Assembly (NCBI RefSeq): GCF_900143515.1
Contig: NZ_FSQT01000002.1
Span: 2,853,501-2,917,500 of the forward strand
From: Micromonospora cremea
GTDB taxonomy: Bacteria; Actinomycetota; Actinomycetes; Mycobacteriales; Micromonosporaceae
Length of the DNA stretch: 64,000 bases
Reading direction: 5' to 3'
A program made the position numbers and the translations under genes. The stretch's first letter is position 1; each line of letters opens with the position of its first letter. The notes under the pieces are model-generated. The model was given only the letters and a program-made list of their open reading frames with translations, was not told the DNA's origin and searched no databases. Below, one piece after another: positions 49,361 through 58,566 of this stretch.

Positions 49361-50290
49361 TCAGTCGCGCCAGTCCACGACCGCAGAGATCTTGCCGACA
49401 ATGGTGCGCCAACCCAAACTTGCGGTCTGTGCCCCGATTTTCTTGAGCCGTCGCCGACCCATGAAGCCGCCGATCCCACCGTTGGCGGTCGCCCGCAGCG
49501 CCTCGTCCAGGTCGTCGAGGCTGGAGTCGGCGGAGAGCATGTCCAGCACCGCAGGCAGCCGCAACGCGTACGACAGGTCACGTGCGGCCTCGCCGGCCTT
49601 GATCAGCAGGGTCGAATCCCAGGTGTCGTGCCCGCCGCGCAGGTTCTCCACGACGAGGTCGAGCTCGTAGGTGTCCTCGTCGAGCGGCGCGATGTCGGCC
49701 GGCTCCACCCGTTCGGACAATTCATTCCAGCTGTCCAGTTGGGACAGATCATTTGGAGCGCCGGAGCGGATGAAACTGACCAACGACTCGGGGGTCTTGA
49801 ACAGCAGCAGCTTGCCCCGGTGGCTGAGGAAGATCGGCACTTCCTCGCCGTCGGCCTCGTCCGTGACGGTCTCGTCGTCCGCCTCGTCGACCGCGTCCGC
49901 GCCGTCGCGACGCCGTCGCGACGGCGTCTCCTCGTCGCTCTCGGCGAACTCCTCGGCCAGCTTCTCGTCGAGGATGACGACGGTCTCGTCGTCCTCCTCC
50001 TCCTCGATCACCTGGCGACGGGCGAGGAACGGGTCGTCCTGGTCGCGCTCGGTCACGTCGGTCGGGGTCAGCTCGTTCGCCGGCCGGTACGCCCGCAGCG
50101 TGAAGCCGCTGCCGGCGGGCAGGGCGATCTCCACCGGGTCGATGTGCAGCTCGTCCCAGAGCGACCGGTCGGTCGACGCCGACGCGCGGCCGGTCTCCTC
50201 GGCCTCGTCGAGATCTGGCTCGGCCGGGCCGGTGGTGTCGTCGAGCTCGGGCTCGTCGGCGTCGGGCCGTTGGGGCGACTGGCGGGCCAC
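49361..50290 (-). CDS. Conserved hypothetical protein, acidic N-terminal half
   Basis: 309 aa, not assigned. The N-terminal 170 residues are very acidic with a short basic patch (RRRR), and the C-terminal domain looks folded: VPIFLSHRGKLLLFKTPESLVSFIRSG, LDLVVENLRGGHDTWDSTLL, MGRRRLKKIGAQTASLGWRTIVGKIS. GTG 50290 has GGAGG 5 nt upstream. Readings starting further upstream are unlikely. It follows the IS110-like gene start by 64 bp on the same strand, so the two may be co-transcribed. No membrane segment. Confidence 0.65.
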   Translation of the reverse strand: MARQSPQRPDADEPELDDTTGPAEPDLDEAEETGRASASTDRSLWDELHIDPVEIALPAGSGFTLRAYRPANELTPTDVTERDQDDPFLARRQVIEEEEDDETVVILDEKLAEEFAESDEETPSRRRRDGADAVDEADDETVTDEADGEEVPIFLSHRGKLLLFKTPESLVSFIRSGAPNDLSQLDSWNELSERVEPADIAPLDEDTYELDLVVENLRGGHDTWDSTLLIKAGEAARDLSYALRLPAVLDMLSADSSLDDLDEALRATANGGIGGFMGRRRLKKIGAQTASLGWRTIVGKISAVVDWRD

Positions 50291-50476
50291 GCTGACCTCC
50301 GTGTGCTTCGGGTTGCCCACCCGCCGGCGTCTCGGACGGCGAGTGACTCTGGGCACATACCCTAGTCGGCGACCCTGGGTGACCGGTGCCGCACCCCGGT
50401 GACCGATTGGCGCACCGGGTCGGGCCTGCGGGTCGTCGCGGGTGCCTCCGGTGGCGTACCGGCGATTCGACAAGTA

Positions 50477-50488
50477 GCGTAGCTACGC
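50477..50488. promoter_or_regulatory. Palindrome abutting the padR start
   Basis: GCGTAGCTACGC is a perfect 12-bp palindrome ending one base before ATG 50489. TAGCGT within it (50475-50480) could be the -10 box of a leaderless transcript, so binding would block its own promoter. Confidence 0.5.
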
Positions 50489-50830
50489 ATGAAGGCCCAG
50501 GAGTTGCACGGCCATCTCGACGCACTGCTGCTCGCCGTGCTCGAACAGGGCGCGCTGCACGGGTACGCCATCATCGAGGCGCTGCGGGCGCGCAGCGACG
50601 GCAGCCTCGACCTGCCCACCGGCACCATCTATCCGGCGCTGCGCCGGCTGGAGCGCGCCGGGCACGTGGCGAGCACCTGGAGCACGGTCAACGGCCGGGA
50701 GCGGCGGACGTACCAGCTCACCGACTCCGGTCGGCAGGCGCTGGCCGGGGAGCGCGCGGGTTGGCACGAGTTCCGCGTGACGGTCGGCCGGTTCCTCGAC
50801 CCCGGCAGCCCACCCAGCACCCCGGCCTGA
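50489..50830 (+). CDS. PadR-family regulator
   Basis: 113 aa winged helix: LLLAVLEQGALHGYAIIEALRARSDGSLDLPTGTIYPALRRLERAGHVAS with a short C-terminal dimer helix. PadR genes of this kind usually control an adjacent membrane or ABC gene; here a permease-prefix-type membrane protein is convergent. Confidence 0.9.
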   Translation: MKAQELHGHLDALLLAVLEQGALHGYAIIEALRARSDGSLDLPTGTIYPALRRLERAGHVASTWSTVNGRERRTYQLTDSGRQALAGERAGWHEFRVTVGRFLDPGSPPSTPA

Positions 50831-50931
50831 GCCGCTCGGCGGCCGTGGCCCGGTGCGCCCACCGGCCCGGCGCACCACGGTCAGCCACTGGCCTCGCGCC
50901 GACGGACGGGTGTGCGGCGGGTCGCCGTGGT

Positions 50932-51606
50932 TCAGCGGACGGTGGCCAGCAGCCAGCCGCGCGCCGCGCGGGCGAGTGAGAAGTAGGCGCCCCCGACCAG
51001 CACCGCGCCGATGATCATCGGCGGCCAGCTCAGCGCCGCGTCCCAGAGCCCGAGCGACCAGGCGAAGAGGGCGGTGCCGGCCAGCATGCCGAGGACCAGG
51101 ATGCCGGTCAGGCCGGCGCCCACCGCGCGCTGCGCCATGGCCAGACCCGGCCGCGGGGACCGGGCGCTCGCCGCCACCACCAGCAGACCGGCCACCGCGA
51201 GCAGCAGCGCACCGCCCCAGATCCAGTTGACCGAGGCGGAGAGCAGCAGGTAGACGGCCGGCGGGTGCGGGCCGTCGCTCCAGCTCGCCCCGTGCCAGGT
51301 CAGGTCGCCGGCCACCACCAGCACTCCGGCCACCGCCAGCATCCGCAGGGAGAGCCCGCGCAGCGCACCCACCGCCAGCTCGGCCTGCCAGGAGGGGAGC
51401 AACTGCGCCGGGGAGCCGAACTCGGCCACCGCGCGCCGCTGCGCCTCGGTGGGCGGCACGCCATCCTCGCGGTACGCCTCGACGGCGTCCAGCAGGCCGT
51501 GCCGGGCCTCGGTGAGCAGGTCGGACTTCAGTCGGGCCGGCCCCTGCAGCCGGGCAGCAAGCTCCCGCAGGTGCTCCTCCACCAACACGTCCTCACAGCG
51601 CGGCAT
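50932..51606 (-). CDS. Permease-prefix-domain membrane protein
   Basis: 224 aa. The N-terminal 75 residues (VEEHLRELAARLQGPARLKSDLLTEARHGLLDAVEAY, VAEFGSPAQLLPSWQAEL) match the permease prefix domain often found beside PadR genes. Five hydrophobic helices follow. ATG 51606 is chosen because the longer reading belongs to another frame of cydC. It is probably regulated by the convergent PadR protein. Confidence 0.75.
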   Translation of the reverse strand: MPRCEDVLVEEHLRELAARLQGPARLKSDLLTEARHGLLDAVEAYREDGVPPTEAQRRAVAEFGSPAQLLPSWQAELAVGALRGLSLRMLAVAGVLVVAGDLTWHGASWSDGPHPPAVYLLLSASVNWIWGGALLLAVAGLLVVAASARSPRPGLAMAQRAVGAGLTGILVLGMLAGTALFAWSLGLWDAALSWPPMIIGAVLVGGAYFSLARAARGWLLATVR

Positions 51607-51674
51607 GGCACCACCCTGCCACGGACGGCGGTGCGCCGACGTCCGGGAGAACCCTGGTCCGTCCCGGAGCCCGG

Positions 51675-53516
51675 TCAGGGGGTGAGAGCCAGGTACCCGC
51701 GTTCGGCCGCCGCCTGGAGCAGCCACTGGTCCCGGTACCAGCCGGGGGCGGTGACCAGCTCGGCGTGCCGACCGCGCTGCACCACCCGGCCGCCGTCGAG
51801 GACGACGATCTCGTCCAGCCCGGCCAGCCCGCTGAGCCGGTGGCTGATCAGCAGTACCGAGTGCCCGGCGGGGGTGGCGGCGAGGGCGGAGGCGAGCACG
51901 GCGTCCGCGGCGGTCGGGTCCAGCCCCTCGGTGGGCTCGTCGAGCACCAGCACCGGCGGCGCGGCGAGCAGGGCCCGGGCGAGCGCTAGCCGTTGCCGCT
52001 GGCCCCCGGAGAGCTGGCCGCCCTCCTCGCCGACCAGCGTGTCCCACCCTGCCGGCTGGGCGTGCACCCACTCCAACAGGCCGGCCGCGGCGGTCGCCGC
52101 GATCAGCTCCTCCTCGCTGGCCCCGGCACGGCCGAGCAGCAGGTTCTCCCGCACCGTGGCGTGAAAGACGTACGCCTCGGCGAGCAGCCCGCCGACCGCG
52201 CGGGGCAGCTCCTCCTCGGCGTACGCCGACAGGTCGCGGCCGTCCAGGGTGACCCGGCCGGACGTGGGCTGGACCGCGCCGGTCAGCACGGCGGCCAGGG
52301 TGCTCTTGCCGGCTCCGCTCGGGCCGACCACCGCGATCCGGCGCCCGGCGGGCAGGTCCAGGCTCACCCGGTCGAGCGCGGGCGCGGCCCCGGCCCGGTA
52401 CCGCACGGTCACCTCCGCGAAGCGCAGCTCGTGCGCGCCGCCTCCATCCACGGCACCGACGGTCAGGTCCGCGGCGGCACGCGGGGGAGTCGGCAGGTCC
52501 GCGTCGAGCAGGGCGGCCACCCGGGCCAGGCCGGGCCGCAGCTGGGTCCACTGCCGGGCCGCCGAGACCAGGGCCAGCGCCACCTCGACGGCGGCCAGGG
52601 TGCCGACGGCCAGTACGCCGACCAGCACCCCCGGCACGTCTGCGGCCAACGCGGCCAGCACCACCCCGGCGGCGGTCAGCCCGGCGACCAGCACCCCGGC
52701 CGCGTCGACCGCGAACCCGGTGGCGGCCAGGCGGCGTTCCAGCCGGGCCAGCCGGCCGGCCCGCTGCTCGGCGGCCCGCAGCGCGGCGTCGGTGGCGCCG
52801 AAGGCGGCCAGGTCCGCGGCGCCGTGGGTGAGGTCGACCGCGTCGGTGGCCAGCGCGCCGCGCAGTGGGGCCACCTCCGCCGCGTTGCGCCCGGTGACCG
52901 CGGTGGCCAGCGCGGGCAGCGCCACCCCGGCGATCAGCAGCCCGGCGGCGAGCGCGCCGGCGGCCGGCAGCGAGATCAGCGCCGCCCCGGCCACCGCGAG
53001 CACCCCGACCAGTGCCGCCGCCGAGCCCGGCACCAGCACCCGCAGCAGGAGATCCTGCACCGCCTCGACGTCGGAGACCAGCCGGCTGAGCACGTCGCCG
53101 GAGCGGTGCGCGGCGGTGCGGCGGGCGGCGAGCGTGGCGAAGACCCGGGCCCGGACGTCGGTGATCATGCAAAGGACCGCGTCGTGCCCGGCGAGCCGTT
53201 CGGTGTAGCGGAACACGCCCCGGCTGATCGCCAGCGCCCGGACCGCGACGATCGCCACGGTGAGCCGGTCCAGCGGCGGCTGGCCGGCGGCGCTCATCAA
53301 CAGCCAGGTCGCGGTCGCCATCAGGGCGAGCCCGGCGAACTCGGTGGCGGCGGCGAGCAGTCCCGCGCCCACCAGCCGGCCCAGGTACGGCCGGGCCAGG
53401 CGCAGCACCGTCCGCTCGGCGGTCGCCCGCCCGGCCGGGGCCGCGTCGACCACCGGCTCCGGTGGCTCGGCCGGCGGGCCCGGCCCGCCGGCCGGCGGCT
53501 CGGGTGCCGCGTTCAT
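51675..53516 (-). CDS. cydC: Thiol reductant ABC exporter subunit CydC
   Basis: 613 aa half-transporter with an N-terminal six-helix ABC_membrane domain and a C-terminal ATPase: Walker A GPSGAGKST, signature LSGGQRQR, Walker B VLVLDEPTEG. With CydD it exports glutathione/cysteine-type thiols needed for haem insertion into cytochrome bd. ATG 53516 overlaps the cydD stop as ATGA. It is the last gene of cydABDC. Confidence 0.93.
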   Translation of the reverse strand: MNAAPEPPAGGPGPPAEPPEPVVDAAPAGRATAERTVLRLARPYLGRLVGAGLLAAATEFAGLALMATATWLLMSAAGQPPLDRLTVAIVAVRALAISRGVFRYTERLAGHDAVLCMITDVRARVFATLAARRTAAHRSGDVLSRLVSDVEAVQDLLLRVLVPGSAAALVGVLAVAGAALISLPAAGALAAGLLIAGVALPALATAVTGRNAAEVAPLRGALATDAVDLTHGAADLAAFGATDAALRAAEQRAGRLARLERRLAATGFAVDAAGVLVAGLTAAGVVLAALAADVPGVLVGVLAVGTLAAVEVALALVSAARQWTQLRPGLARVAALLDADLPTPPRAAADLTVGAVDGGGAHELRFAEVTVRYRAGAAPALDRVSLDLPAGRRIAVVGPSGAGKSTLAAVLTGAVQPTSGRVTLDGRDLSAYAEEELPRAVGGLLAEAYVFHATVRENLLLGRAGASEEELIAATAAAGLLEWVHAQPAGWDTLVGEEGGQLSGGQRQRLALARALLAAPPVLVLDEPTEGLDPTAADAVLASALAATPAGHSVLLISHRLSGLAGLDEIVVLDGGRVVQRGRHAELVTAPGWYRDQWLLQAAAERGYLALTP

Positions 53517-55189
53517 CGGATCACCTTCCCGGTCGGTTCGGGCGTCAGCTCGGTGACCCGGCCATCCTCGATCCGCAGGATCCGGTCGGCGTCGGCCAGC
53601 AGTGCCGGGCGGTGCGCGACCAGCAGCGCGGTCCGCCCGGCGACCAGACGGCGGGTGGCGTCGAGCACCACCGCCTCGGCCGCGGTGTCCAGGCGTGCGG
53701 TGGGCTCGTCGAGCAGCACCACCGGGGCGTCCCGGAGGAACGCCCGGGCCAGGGCCACCCGTTGCCGCTGCCCGCTGGACAGCCCGTGCCCACGCTCGCC
53801 GAGCAGCGTCTCCAGCCCGTCCGGCAGGCCGGCCACCACGTCGTCCAGTGCCGCGTCGCGCACCGCGGTGGTGAGCGCGTCGGGCGGGGTGTCCCGCGCG
53901 CCGAGCCGGATGTTGTCGGCCAGCGAGGCGGCGAAGAGATGGGCCCGCTGCGGCACCCAGGCGAGCTGGCGCCGCCAGGCGTCCGGGTCGGCGGTGGCGA
54001 GGTCGACCCCGTCCACGGTGACCCGGCCGCTGGTCGGGGTAATGAAGCCGAGCAGCAGGCCGAGCAGGGTGCTCTTGCCGGCGCCGCTGGGTCCGATGAT
54101 GGCGATCCGCTCACCGGGCCGGACGGTCAGCGTCACGTCCCGCAGCGCGGTGGTCCGCTCGTACGCCACGGTCACCGACTCGAAGCTGATCTCGCCACGG
54201 CCGTCCGGGGTGGCCGCGCCCTCGGTGGCCCGGGGTGCGGCGGGCGCGGCGGAGATGGTGAGCGCCTCGTCCAGCGCGGTGAGCCCCTCCATGCTGGCGT
54301 GGAAGCGGCTGCCGGCGGCGCGCAGCGGGAGGTACGCCTCCGGGGTGAGCAGCAGCACCAGCAGCGCGGTCTGCAGGGCCAGCCCGCCGCCGAGCAGCCG
54401 GATGCCGACCGGCACCGCGACCAGGGCCACGGAGAGGGTGGCGACCAGCTCCAGCACCAGCGCGGAGAGGAACGCGATCCGCAGTGTCTTCATGGTGGCG
54501 ACCCGGTGCCCGTCGGCCATCCGGCGGACCACCTCGGTCTGCGCCCGGGCCCGGCCGAACGCGCGCAGCGTGGGCAGCCCGGCGACCATGTCCAGGAAGT
54601 GCCCGCCCAGCAGGGAGAGCCGGCGCCACTGCCGCTCCGTGGCGGCCTGCGCCTGCCAGCCGAGCAGCGCGCCGAAGACCGGGATCAGCGGCAGGGTCAG
54701 CGCGATGATCACCGCCGAGCCCCAGTCGGCGAAGACGACCCGGGCCAGCACCGCCACCGGCACCGTCACGCTGAGCACCAGCTGGGGCAGGTACCCGGTG
54801 AAGTACGCGTCCAGCGCGTCCAGCCCGCGCCCGGCCAGCGTGGCGAGCTGACCGGCCCGTTGCCCGGCGACCCAACCCGGCCCGTGCCGGCCCACCGCGC
54901 CGAGCAGGTCGGCCCGCAGCGCGGCCTTGACCGTGGCGGCGACCCGCGCCGAGACCGTGCCCTGCGCCCAGACCAGCGCCGAACGGGCGAGGACCGCCAC
55001 CGCGAAGCCGGCCAGCGCAGGCCGGTTGAGGCGGCCGTCGACGGCGGTGGCCAGCACCGCCGCCAGCGCGGTGGCCTGCGCCACGATCAACCCGGCGGCG
55101 AGCACCCCGAGCAGGGCGAGCACGGCAAGATCGCGCCGGGCCGCGGGGACCCGGCGCAGCAGACGCGGGTCGAAGGGACGGCGGTTCAC
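53513..55189 (-). CDS. cydD: Thiol reductant ABC exporter subunit CydD
   Basis: 558 aa half-transporter: membrane domain (about residues 15-310), ATPase with GPSGAGKST, LSSGQRQR and VVLLDEPTARLD. GTG 55189 (MNRRPFDPRLLRR) overlaps the cydB TGA as GTGA. A longer reading through cydB was rejected. Works with CydC. Confidence 0.93.
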   Translation of the reverse strand: MNRRPFDPRLLRRVPAARRDLAVLALLGVLAAGLIVAQATALAAVLATAVDGRLNRPALAGFAVAVLARSALVWAQGTVSARVAATVKAALRADLLGAVGRHGPGWVAGQRAGQLATLAGRGLDALDAYFTGYLPQLVLSVTVPVAVLARVVFADWGSAVIIALTLPLIPVFGALLGWQAQAATERQWRRLSLLGGHFLDMVAGLPTLRAFGRARAQTEVVRRMADGHRVATMKTLRIAFLSALVLELVATLSVALVAVPVGIRLLGGGLALQTALLVLLLTPEAYLPLRAAGSRFHASMEGLTALDEALTISAAPAAPRATEGAATPDGRGEISFESVTVAYERTTALRDVTLTVRPGERIAIIGPSGAGKSTLLGLLLGFITPTSGRVTVDGVDLATADPDAWRRQLAWVPQRAHLFAASLADNIRLGARDTPPDALTTAVRDAALDDVVAGLPDGLETLLGERGHGLSSGQRQRVALARAFLRDAPVVLLDEPTARLDTAAEAVVLDATRRLVAGRTALLVAHRPALLADADRILRIEDGRVTELTPEPTGKVIR

Positions 55190-56193
55190 CAGTACACCGG
55201 TGCCCTGCCGTCGGTCCGTCCCCGGAAAACCCACCAGCACATCGCCTGGAAGCCTAGTAGGGCCGGCAGCAGCGGCAGCGCCACCCAGCCGAGTAGCCGC
55301 AGCGTCGGCGCGCTGGCGGCGGCGTCGGCCACCGTCAGCGAGGCACCCGGGTCCGTCGTGGACACCAGCACGTAGGGCCAGAGGGCCGCGCCGACCAGCG
55401 CCACCGGCAGCGCCAGAGCCGCGCCGGTGGCGACCAGGGCCCACCCCGGCCGCCGTCGGGCCAGCGCCGCGCGGGCCACCAGCAGCGCCGCGACCAGCAG
55501 CACCGGCAGCAGTACGGCCACCGCCGGCCGCTGGACGGCGTCGCGTACCCGGGCGGAGAGCAGCCCCACGACGGTGGCCAGGGCGACCGCGGTGAGCGCC
55601 ACCGGCACCAGCCGGCGGGCCGACCGGCCGACCACGGCGGCGTCGGCGGTCGGCAGCCGCAGGGTGAGGAAGGTCGCACCGTGCACCGCGACCAGGGCGA
55701 CCATGGCCAGCCCGGCGGCGGCCGCGAACGGGGTGGCCAGATGCGACACCCCGACGACGTGCCCGTCGGCCTCGCGGGGCACGCCCTGCAGCAGCGCGGC
55801 CAGCAGCACGCCCCAGCCCAGCGCGGCGAGCACGCTGCCGATCACCACCACCCGGTCCCAGCGGGCCCGGATCCGTTCGTCGGTCGGTCGGCTGCGCAGT
55901 TGCACTCCCGCGGTCACCAGGACCACACCGACCAGCGCGCCGGCGACCGCCGGGTAGCACCCGGAGAGCAACTCGCCCTCCAGCACCGGAAAGGCTCCGA
56001 AGAGGATGCCCACGGCGGCCACCAGCCAGACCTCGTTGCCGAGGAAGAACGGGCCGAGCGCGGTGAGCGCGGCCCGTCGCCCGGCCGGGCCACCGCCGCG
56101 GGCGAGCAGCAGCCCGACGCCGTAGTCGTAGCCGGCGAGCACCAGGTAGGCGCCGAAGAAGAGGCCGAGCAGGGCGTACCAGGCGAGGTCCAC
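55186..56193 (-). CDS. cydB: Cytochrome bd ubiquinol/menaquinol oxidase subunit II
   Basis: 335 aa, about nine membrane helices. GTG 56193 (MDLAWYALLGLFFGAYLVLAGYDYGVG) gives the canonical N-terminus; an upstream ATG adds an Arg-rich stretch from the cydA-cydB junction and was rejected. WYALLGLFFGAYLVLAGYDYG is typical. It pairs with CydA to stabilise the haem site. Confidence 0.94.
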   Translation of the reverse strand: MDLAWYALLGLFFGAYLVLAGYDYGVGLLLARGGGPAGRRAALTALGPFFLGNEVWLVAAVGILFGAFPVLEGELLSGCYPAVAGALVGVVLVTAGVQLRSRPTDERIRARWDRVVVIGSVLAALGWGVLLAALLQGVPREADGHVVGVSHLATPFAAAAGLAMVALVAVHGATFLTLRLPTADAAVVGRSARRLVPVALTAVALATVVGLLSARVRDAVQRPAVAVLLPVLLVAALLVARAALARRRPGWALVATGAALALPVALVGAALWPYVLVSTTDPGASLTVADAAASAPTLRLLGWVALPLLPALLGFQAMCWWVFRGRTDGRAPVYW

Positions 56194-56203
56194 GGTGATC
56201 TCC

Positions 56204-57454
56204 TCAGGCGAGGGCGGGTTCGGGGTGAGCCGGCTCGTTCGGCGGTGCCGGCGGGCGGCCGAGCGGCGGGTCGCCCGCGCCACGGGCCGCGTGCCGGGCG
56301 AGCAGCACCCAGTTGGTGACGGCGAGGGTGCCCAGCAGGAGGCTGAAGCCGATCAGCGAGGCGAGCATCACCGGTGCGCCGACCGGGGAGACCGCCTGGT
56401 CGGTGGGGAGCAGCCCGTACGCCACCCAGGGCTGGCGGCCGACCTCCCGGGCGATCCAACCGAGGATCACCGCGACGAACGGCAGCGGCAGGGCGAGCAA
56501 AACCAGCCAGAGCGGGAAGCGCAGCCGGATGATCCAGTCCCGGAAGAGCAGCGGAAGCAGCAGCCAGACGCAGCCGAGCGTGAAGCCGATCAGGATCATG
56601 AAGCCCAGCCCGACACTGGCCAGCACGGGTGGGGTGTAGTCGCCGGGGCCGAACCGCGCCGTCCACTCGGCGATCAGCGCCTGGGCTTCCGGGCCCTGGC
56701 CGAACTTGGTCGGCTGCACCTCCCCGACCGGCCCGAACTGGGCGAACCCGAAGCCCTGCACCAGGGTGATCGCCAGCGCCGCGGTGATGAGGCCGATCCG
56801 CAGCGAGGTGCGAAAGAGCGCGTAGTCGAGGGTGCGCCGGATCAGGTGCCAGGCGCTGACGGCCGCCATCAGCATGCCGCCGACCAGCAGCGCGGCCGAG
56901 ACCACGTGACCGAACGCCATGCCGAGGCTGGGATTGGTGAGCAGCGCACCGAAGTCGGTGAGGTGGGCGATGCCGTCGCGCACCTCGTACCCGACCGGGT
57001 GCTGTAGCCAGGAGTTCGCCACCATGATCCAGAACGCGGAGGCGTACGCGGTGAGCGCCACGCCCCAGAGCAGCGCGAGGTGGACGCCCTTGCGGAGCCG
57101 GTGCCAGCCGAAGATCCACATCCCGAGGAACGTGGACTCCAGGAAGAACGCCACCAGCGTCTCGATGGCCAGCGGGGCGCCGAAGACGTTGCCGACGTAG
57201 CGCGACAGGCCGCTCCAGTTCAGCCCGAACTGGAACTCCATCACGATGCCGGTGGCGATGCCGAGCACGTAGTTGATCACGTAGAGCTGGCCCCAGTACC
57301 GGGTGAGCCGCTCCCACGCCGGGTTGCCGGTGAGCACCCAGGCGGTCTGCATCCCGACGAGCAGGGTGACCAGCCCGAGCGTGACGACCACGAACAGGAA
57401 GTGGATCGAGGTGGTGGTGGCGAACTGCAGGCGGGCGAGGAGCAGGGTGTCCAT
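56204..57454 (-). CDS. cydA: Cytochrome bd oxidase subunit I
   Basis: 416 aa, quinol-binding and haem subunit of the high-affinity terminal oxidase. SIHFLFVVVTLG carries the haem b595 His, GIVMEFQFGLNWS and LESTFLGMWIFGW are conserved, and EVGRQPWVAYG is the family hallmark. It is shorter than E. coli CydA (522 aa) because of a short Q loop and C-terminus, as in other Gram-positive enzymes. The promoter region carries a dyad cluster linked to the BlaI-type repressor. Confidence 0.95.
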   Translation of the reverse strand: MDTLLLARLQFATTTSIHFLFVVVTLGLVTLLVGMQTAWVLTGNPAWERLTRYWGQLYVINYVLGIATGIVMEFQFGLNWSGLSRYVGNVFGAPLAIETLVAFFLESTFLGMWIFGWHRLRKGVHLALLWGVALTAYASAFWIMVANSWLQHPVGYEVRDGIAHLTDFGALLTNPSLGMAFGHVVSAALLVGGMLMAAVSAWHLIRRTLDYALFRTSLRIGLITAALAITLVQGFGFAQFGPVGEVQPTKFGQGPEAQALIAEWTARFGPGDYTPPVLASVGLGFMILIGFTLGCVWLLLPLLFRDWIIRLRFPLWLVLLALPLPFVAVILGWIAREVGRQPWVAYGLLPTDQAVSPVGAPVMLASLIGFSLLLGTLAVTNWVLLARHAARGAGDPPLGRPPAPPNEPAHPEPALA

Positions 57455-57478
57455 GACCGGCTCTCCGTAGCGTTGGCT

Positions 57479-57564
57479 GCCTTGTCGTAGCCACCCTACA
57501 CGTAGGTTGCCTACATGTTAGTTACTACGCCTTGTCGTAGATGACTCTACGACAAGGCGTAGTA
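57479..57564. promoter_or_regulatory. Dyad cluster in the cyd promoter
   Basis: GCCTTGTCGTAG occurs at 57479-57490 and 57529-57540, and inverted at 57547-57558. The last two belong to an 18-bp arm pair (57523-57540 and 57547-57564) with a 6-nt spacer, and TACTAC/GTAGTA ends. CCTAC-AC-GTAGG lies between (57495-57506). CTAC/GTAG half-sites are BlaI/MecI-like. The hairpin could instead terminate transcription of the M56 gene. Confidence 0.6.
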
Positions 57565-57650
57565 GTTGTGGGGGGAGTTGGCCCTGGGCGTGACGGTGGG
57601 ATCAGGAGCGCGCGCAGCGCCGGCGGGCGCCGGGCGTGGGCTGGGGCGGG

Positions 57651-58556
57651 TCAGCTCAGGAAGAGGGTGATCGGCAGAGCGACCAGCGTGGTGGCGACCG
57701 CGAGGGCGGTGGCGCCGAGCACCCGGGGCGGCCGGTCGCTGACCAGCAGCCGCTGTACCCGTACGTCCAGGTCGCGGTCACCCATCCCCAGTGCGCCCGC
57801 CGGAGTGATCCGGTGACCCGCGGCGGCGAACCGGCGCAGCGCGCCCGCCAGCGGCGCCTCGGCGTGCAGCTCGCGCGCCTTGTCGTCGGCGCGCATCTCG
57901 ACCAGCAGGGCGACCCGCTCGTGCGCGTCGCGGACCCAGCGGAACCACGGCAACGCGCGGCGGAGCGCGGTGAACGGCAGCAGCACCAAGTCGTGCCGCT
58001 CGTGGGCGTGCGCGCGCTCGTGACTGAGGACCGCGGCGAGCTCGGCCCGGTCCAGCAGGCTCAGCGTGCCCGCGCTGACCACCACCTGCGGCTTCACTCC
58101 CGGCAGGCAGTACGCGGCCGCGCTCGGATGGTCGAGCACCAGCGCGCCGGGCGCGGCCGGGTCGTTCCGGGCGACCAGGGTGAGCAGGTCCCGGTGCCGG
58201 CGCTGGGCGCGTAGCGTGCCGTGGATGCTGCGCACGGTCGTGGTGACCAGCACCGCGCCGATGCCGAAGCCCACTCCAACGCTGGCCAGGTGGAAGGCGG
58301 TCACCCCGACCGGCAGCGTGCCGTGGCCGAGGTCGGTGGCCAGAGCGAGCAGTGCGCTCCCGGTCGGCAGGTCGTAGGCGGTCAACCCGAGCGCCATCGG
58401 CAGGCCCATCGCCGAGAGGCCCAGCGCCAACCCGACGGCCTGCCAGCAGACGATCGCCACCCGGGGGCTGCGCCACGTCCAGGTGGAGCTGGCCAACACC
58501 TGTGCGGTCAGATAGCAGGCCAGCATGGTGGCGGCGAAGTGCACGGCGTAGGCCAT
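57651..58556 (-). CDS. M56/BlaR-like integral membrane metalloprotease
   Basis: 301 aa. Three hydrophobic helices precede LSHERAHAHERHD, an HExxH zinc site, and VEMRADDKAREL supplies the third ligand; a last helix ends the protein. There is no penicillin-binding sensor domain. It follows a BlaI-type gene by 10 bp, the usual repressor/protease pair in which the protease inactivates the repressor. Confidence 0.85.
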   Translation of the reverse strand: MAYAVHFAATMLACYLTAQVLASSTWTWRSPRVAIVCWQAVGLALGLSAMGLPMALGLTAYDLPTGSALLALATDLGHGTLPVGVTAFHLASVGVGFGIGAVLVTTTVRSIHGTLRAQRRHRDLLTLVARNDPAAPGALVLDHPSAAAYCLPGVKPQVVVSAGTLSLLDRAELAAVLSHERAHAHERHDLVLLPFTALRRALPWFRWVRDAHERVALLVEMRADDKARELHAEAPLAGALRRFAAAGHRITPAGALGMGDRDLDVRVQRLLVSDRPPRVLGATALAVATTLVALPITLFLS

Positions 58557-58566
58557 GGCGCGCGCC

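Noticed and set aside
47858..50365. An 835-codon plus-strand frame opposite the IS110-like and acidic protein genes
   Set aside because: Low-complexity Arg/Gly translation with no conserved motifs, while the minus strand has ribosome sites and domains.
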